Source: Ahaetulla prasina
Lineage: Eukaryota > Chordata > Lepidosauria > Squamata > Colubridae
DNA length: 64,000 nt
Reading direction: 5' to 3'
NCBI RefSeq assembly: GCF_028640845.1
Contig: NC_080544.1
Span: forward strand, 56,085,211-56,149,210
Shown here: one piece after another, positions 58,005 to 64,000 of the stretch
How the letters are laid out: the number at the start of each line of letters is the position of its first letter
How positions within the stretch are numbered: position 1 is the first letter of the stretch
Program-made: the position numbers and the translations under genes
The notes under the pieces: generated by a model
The model's database searches: none
The model's input: the letters and a program-made list of their open reading frames with translations, nothing else
Told to the model about the DNA's origin: nothing

Positions 58005-59992
58005 GCATCAATGGATTCAAGGCAAAGGATCAAGATTATTCATGGATCGACAGATTACAAACAATTGTTTCTGACAAGCCCAGGCTCCAAATGCCAAAGT
58101 AAATAGACACTGACTGTTACACCTCATTAGGAAGGCTGAGGCTGCCTCCATTGTACCTTCCTCTGCTCAGCTCTGTGCAATCTTGATCAGGCAGGGGTGG
58201 CAACTCCTCTTCTGCTAACCAGCTACAGCTGCACCTCTCTCTGGCCTGCGTGGCCAACTGGTCATCTACAATAAATTACTACAAGTATGCCTCTTCTCCT
58301 TCTTGCACAGCTGTCTGATCATCCAGCTGCTTCTCACTGCAGGATTTTCCTGACATTCCTGGTATAGCCTTGCTAGACCATCCAAATTTGCCAGAGAGCC
58401 TTCCACATCCCCTGGTGCTCCCCATAGTGCTTTCTTAGATATCCCCAGATTGGCACTTCCTCATTGTCCAAGACAATGCCCAAGAGAGCCATTACAATCT
58501 AGTTTTTTCAATGGGTCCGGGGAGCTTGATGGAGCATATCAAGTGGCTTATTTAATTGACTGTTGTTGCCAGCTGCCTGGGAGCTTATTAATTTCTAAAG
58601 TTTTTATGTTGAGTTTTCATCTTTGTAAGCTGCCCAGAGTCACTGAGCGTTAATTGGGCACCATATAAATTTTGTTAAATAACTAAAACAATTTTGAGAA
58701 AAGGCAAATTGGTAGAAATATTATGGACTTTTAATACATCAAACACCATTTGATGATAGTAGTTTTCAAGTTCATTTTGAATACTTAAATTTCACTGAAG
58801 GGGATGTAGAATTATATAGCTGGAACTAATTTGCATAGTAAATTATAATAATGAAATTATATAAATTTAGATTGTAATCCTAAATTCATTTATCAAGAAA
58901 TAAACCCTATTCAAGTCAATGGAACTTAATTTTAATTAGACACATATTCTTTTAATTAATGCAAGAGATTAAAAACATTCATAAACTAAATTTAATAAAA
59001 CAAAATTATTCCACCAGAAGATCCTTATATACCATTTCCATCAACACTGCATCTTCAGCATAAGTAAAAAAGTTAATATGTATACAGAAAATATAAAGCA
59101 AATTATAGATAATTTCACTCTGGAAGAAAAGGAGAAGAAAAATCTGCCTGATACAAAGACCAATTAAAACTTCATTTGAAACATCTGCAAGGATACAAGT
59201 TTACATAACTAAAGACTTTCAAGTAGAATGTGAGGCTTGGGATTCAAATTTATAAAATTTGAGTTGCATCTCATTGTTTTAATACTTTGATTTACATATA
59301 AATCCTGGCACTTTGTAGAAAAAGAATTATGCTTGCAGCCTCTTCAATGAGATTGAAATTGACTGTTTAAGGATATCATTCTTGTTAGAATGATTAAAAT
59401 TAGCAATACTATCTCTTAAGAGGCAAAATGCAGAGGATGTAATCAAGGTATAATGATGTTTGATAAGCCTGTCAGGATGTTATATCAGAAAAATCAGGAA
59501 AACTGGAAAATGAATATAGCTAAGTAACCACGATCATCAGGTAAACATGAAAAAAAGGAATCATCCCTAGGACTTTGCTAACAAATTTGTCAAACAAAAG
59601 CAATGCCAATGGCAAACCAGCAGAAACATATCTTACTTACATGCCTTGGTGGAATAATAGTTTTCCATAAGTAGAAGACAAGTAAAAAGAAGAGTTCTTT
59701 CAAACTGAACTATACTTTGGCATTGATTTTGAGAGAAAACTAGGCTAACTTACAAACTATGCTAAGCTTCCGGTTATTTTGATATTTTATCTATTTTGCT
59801 ATTTTAAAATAGGAACCATAATAATGGCAGTGTGAAAGTAGAGGAAATGCAAACTGAACAAGAGTAGAACAAAACATTGGAAAGGTTATTGAGAGGATGC
59901 ACTAACAGAAGTTTGAGGCTATTCAGTAATCTATTTCACTGAATGTATGGGCTACCTAGTTGTAGATACATCACAATTTTCAAGGTTTGCAG
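58005..59992. other. Intronic sequence with an L2-type 3' tail remnant
   Basis: A decayed L2-like tail on the + strand at about 58560-58690 (TGTAAGCTGCCCAGAGTCAC, then ATATAAATTTTGTTAAATAA). The rest is AT-rich without recognised features. Confidence 0.45.
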
Positions 59993-61065
59993 CAGGGATG
60001 AAATCTAAAAATTTTCCCTACCGGTTCTGTGGGCATAGCTTAATTGGTGGGCATGGCTTGGTGGTCAGATGACTGCGTGGGTGTGGCCAATAACAATAAA
60101 TAATAAAAATAATAAACAAAGTATACAAAACAATAAGAGGTACCAAAAACCAACTTTCACACTTTATACATACACAACACAACTGACTCTCTCTCTCTCT
60201 CACACACACACAAAAAAAATGCCACATACAGCTTTGTAAGATTTTGTGTGTTTGTGTAGTTAGAGTGAAACACTACAGAAACTCACCAAATCTCAGAAAG
60301 CTGCACAAATATTTTATTTTATTATTTTATTATTTATTTTTTTTAGATCAGGGGTCTCCAACCTTAGTAAGTTTAAGGTTTGTGGACTTCAACTCCAGAG
60401 TTCCTCAGCCAGCAAAGCAGGCAGATTGAGTTGCTCACGAGGAGATGGATTTTAGTCAGGCATAGTCAGTTGATTACAGTAGCTGAAGTAAAGCATGAAA
60501 GGAGCAACAATTATAGGTAAGTGAGGAGGGGGCATTGGGTGGGCATGGGTGGGGGCTCTTGTAAGTGGAGGCTGTTAAAAAATGATTTTAAAAGCCTGCG
60601 AGGATCAGGAAACTCATCTGGGATCGCCAGAGGAAAAAAGGATTTTAAAAGCTCCTCTGACAATCTCAGCTGAAGTTTCCTCATAGCAGCCCAGAACCTC
60701 TTAAAATAATTGTTTTAACAGAAACAATTTTGTAGAAAGCATGTTTTTAAATCTGGTGATGAGGAACTCATCTCGGATGAGTTGGGAAGAGGTTTTTTTT
60801 TTAAAAAAGAGTTTAAAGGGTCTGCCTATCTCAGCTGAGCCACAGGATCCTCAACGGCTTTTTTTTTAACTTTTAAAAGCATGTTTTCGGCTGAAGAAAA
60901 ACTGCTTTTAAAAGTAAAAACAAAACAAAACATCTGTGCTGATGGTGCGGATCAGCAGAGGCAGGGGGCAGATCCAGGGATTTTTGCTACCAGTCCTCGG
61001 AACCATCCGCTGCCATCGCTACTGGATCGGGCGATCCGGTCCAAACTGGGAGCATTTCACCCCTG
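59993..61065. mobile_element. hAT-type non-autonomous element, copy 4
   Basis: Starts CAGGGATGAAATC (one mutation) and ends GCATTTCACCCCTG, with an 8-bp duplication GTTTGCAG/GTTTGCAA (one mismatch). It has the same internal order as copies 1 and 3: CA/GT-rich part, half-MITE (60346-60425), hairpin modules, and an AGCAGAGGCAGGGGGCA block near the right end. Confidence 0.86.
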
Positions 61066-61289
61066 GTTTGCAAAGTATATTTTAAACAATGCAACACTAT
61101 TGGATTTGGGAAAGTGTTAAACAGTATCCCTAATTTTGTATGTTGGTGTATATAATGCAAGTTTTGTAGCATAAATACAGAAATTGAAAAGTATTACATA
61201 CTGTCTTTTAATAATCACTAACATAGTAACCCACTTTGTCCAATATCACTGCTTTTTAAAAAATTCTATGGGCATTTTCCTAAACCTCT

Positions 61290-62480
61290 GAAAGGTGAAA
61301 CGATTCGTTTTAATTGCTTCCTTTTATTCATCAGAAACAGCATTTTGAGTCTCTTAAAATGATTGACAGCACACAATTTCTTTGCAGTCCCTTAAATAAT
61401 CGTAAAATGATGATGTTTCAGAAATCCTATAGCTCTATTGAATGCAGCCAGGACTGCATTGGCTTTTTTTGAAGCTGCAGCACACTGCTAGCTCCTATTT
61501 GAGTGATTGTCCACTAGCACTCCAAGATCATTTTTGCAGTTACTACTGTTGAGCCAGGTACCACCTATTCCATACCTTTGCATTTGGTTTTTCCTGCAAG
61601 CTTGATATTGTCTGCAAATTTGATGAGTTCCACTGATGTAGCTATTAAAGAACTATTGGGCCTACGAAAGACCCTTGAGGTACTCCATTGAATACTTTCC
61701 TTCATATACATGTAGTTTCTACATGTTGAGTGGGGTTGGTCTGCCAGTTACAAATCCATTTGGTAGTGATCTTGTGATAACCACATTTTTCTATCTTATC
61801 AAGCTATTATTATCTAGTAGCTTATTATCTAGTTTATCAAATGCCTAACTGAAGTCCAAGTAAATTATATCCACAGCATTTCACTGGTCCACTAATTTTG
61901 TCATTTTGTCAAAGAATGCAGTAAGATTTGTCTGGCATGATCTGTTTTTGACAAACCTATATTGGTTTTTGGTTATGGCTTTGTTTGCCTCCAGGTGTTT
62001 GTTATGGCTTTGTTTGCCTCCAGATTTGTTGCTTGATTATCTTTTCCAGGATCTTCCCAGGTATAGATGTCAGGTTGATAGGTCTGTAGTTTTCTGGATC
62101 CATTTCTTTCCCTTTTTTGAAGATGGGAATTACAACAGCCCTTTTCTAATCTTCTGGTAGTTTTCCAATGCTCCAGGATCTTTGAAAGATATGGTTCAGT
62201 GGTTCTGAGATCATGTCTGCCAGTTCCTTCAGAACCTTGAGATTTAACCCATTTGGTCATGGTGATTTGAACTCATCTAGAGTGGATAGGTTTTCTTTTA
62301 CCATTTTCTTGCTTATTTTGACTTGCATTCCTAATCTGCATTTTACAATATTTTTTTGATAGGTTGGACTGTTTTTTTTTCCTTTTGTGTAAAGACAGAT
62401 GCAAATAATAATAATAATTAAGTAGTTCTGCTTTCCCCCTGCTGCTCATCACTTTCTTGCCATTTTCTCCCATTAATAGA
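61290..62480 (-). mobile_element. CR1 LINE, old antisense copy
   Basis: Long antisense stretch of CR1 ORF2: AACTGAAGTCCAAGTAAATT, then TTTGTCAAAGAATGCAGTAA and ATCTTCCCAGGTATAGATGT. The minus-strand frame covering 62260-61973 still shows short RT-like pieces. A 30-bp unit, GTTATGGCTTTGTTTGCCTC, is duplicated in tandem at about 61973-62022. Confidence 0.7.
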
Positions 62481-64000
62481 CAATAATATCTGAGAAAGAC
62501 TAAACCCACTTCCTATCTAGCAGAATAAAAACAAAATAATGCATTAAAATATAAATGATTGGGAATTTGTTATAGTTACCTTGTCATTGCTTTATATTAC
62601 CTCTAGTACCTAAAGCAAATAATCAAGGCTTACCACAGTGATTTATTAGACAGTATAATCGGAGGGGTCTCCTCTGAAAGAATAATGGAAGAAAACACCC
62701 TTGCTGACAAAGAGCTGCACTTATATTTCAGAAAGCAGGAGGAAATGCCTGCATATATACTCAGAAGTAACAATATAATGAACATAGTAATAGAAGGGCA
62801 GGAAGTAACCTGCTTTCTACAGAGAACAATGGATTTAGAAGAAACATTTGCATCTTGAGATTCAGGGTTGCTATGGAAATGTTCTGGTAAAACTTAACAC
62901 AGACCGCTGTGAGCTTCAATGACCTATTCCTTATGTCTCAATTTGTCTATTAAACAATCCCATTCATCTGAAGACTGATTTTCCCCACAGTCCACACAAA
63001 GATTCTACATTCGATTGAGAACTGCTGTAGACCCATGTTCTTATAGCATAATTTAGGCTGGTCACTGAAGTGATTTATATCCACTTCAGTTGTAGTACAA
63101 AATAAAATTGCATGGTTTATTTTCTTTTTTCTTTGCAGTCTATGGGCACTAAGAGCCCTGTGGGACATGGTGAAGTTTGGTTTTCACAGAAAACTTTGTG
63201 CCACTCAACCTCCCAATGGTTGAACTCAAAGGTGTCATGAATTTTAAAGTTAATAAACCGCCATAATCATTCCATTCAGGTGCTAACCAGGACCACTGTA
63301 GTCAATTGAAAGAAAGTCAATCCTAATACATTCAGACACTAAAGGATTTAAAGGACAATCTTTGATCAATCAACAGCTGAGCTGTCAATCTAGATAGGCA
63401 GGCATATCTGCAAAAATCAAATTCTAATCATTGACTGGCCAAATTCCCTCTCAGGTAGATCTCTATGTATTGTCCTTTGCTCTTCTTAGAGGTGTTTTTT
63501 TTTCAGGGCTGGCTGAAAAACCAGGTAAGATAAAAAGCTTCCACCAACAAAAATATAGTTTTGAGATTAGGATATTGCAGAGCAATCTGAGGCATAGTGG
63601 AAAGTAGGATGCACATCAGAATACTAGTTTTATTTTATGGACTATACAATGAAGAATTGTGAATTCATTTTGTGTGCATTTGTGTCTTTGTGTTGTAAAT
63701 TGAATCTCTTCAGAGATGTTCTCTTTTCCCTTTGCTTTTTGTTTTCTTTCAATTCACTTTCTATTCTTTAACTTTGTACTTGAATTTTTAATTAATCAGT
63801 GATTTTTATTCTGGAAAGCATTTTAGTCTGACCATATGTAATGTCAGTTAGCTATGGAAGTAATGAATGAGGGAGACTATCAGTTGTTTCTTCTTGAGTA
63901 AACTTTGGCTGAGTAAGATGTCCTTGGGATAAAATGGCTGCTAGCCACATCATCATCATATCAGGTCTTCCAGAGTTATGGGAGGGTTAAGGATTTATAC
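62481..64000. other. Intronic sequence without recognised features
   Basis: End of the window, AT-rich. A CAG after a pyrimidine tract at about 63140 is not followed by a coding sequence that fits SORCS1. Confidence 0.5.

Noticed and set aside
63120..63240. Candidate exon after a pyrimidine tract and CAG at about 63139
   Set aside because: The following peptide does not match the PKD continuation of SORCS1, and no suitable donor follows in frame.

Overview
The window is vertebrate nuclear DNA, almost certainly from a squamate reptile and probably a snake. Its one cellular gene is split into short exons with GT-AG introns. The intron repeats have a squamate profile: Sauria SINE, L2, CR1, BovB/RTE-like LINE, Penelope-like elements, hAT MITEs and Ty3/gypsy elements. 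No bacterial-type operon, CRISPR array, tRNA or rRNA was found.

The host gene is on the + strand. Ten consecutive exons (6644-55866) join in phase and encode the C-terminal half of a VPS10P-domain sorting receptor, best matched to SORCS1. They cover the last propeller blades with Asp-box motifs, the complete ten-cysteine 10CC module, and the start of the PKD domain. The upstream exons (signal peptide, propeptide, first blades) and downstream exons (rest of PKD, LRR-like segment, transmembrane helix, tail) lie outside the window.

Everything else is intronic, and mostly transposon-derived. Positions 1-2092: 3' part of a Ty3/gypsy element with an open pol frame, followed by an LTR in inverted orientation. 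3534-4657, 17930-18535, 22077-23094, 53377-53735 and 59993-61065: five hAT-type non-autonomous elements with 8-bp target duplications. 9040-10430: old antisense BovB/RTE-like LINE. 10527-12435: two Penelope-like fragments tail to tail around a TA microsatellite. 14050-14830, 19615-21090, 38004-38830, 40862-43070, 43700-44275 and 56740-57235: L2-clade LINE copies of different ages. 23502-26305: a 2.8-kb retroposed unit with a 17-bp target duplication and no visible reverse transcriptase. 36803-37156: Sauria SINE. 45928-50489: complete but frameshifted Ty3/gypsy element with two 188-bp LTRs that look identical and a CTAAT target duplication. 57386-57999: a solo-LTR-like unit. 61290-62480: antisense CR1.

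I see no convincing new gene system. The observations most worth a second look are the inverted LTR, the young gypsy copy whose frameshifts lie mainly in homopolymers although its LTRs match, the RT-less 2.8-kb retroposon, a hammerhead-like motif in the Penelope tails, and a tRNA-head/CR1-tail SINE-like piece. All family assignments come from reading motifs by eye; no database search was run.
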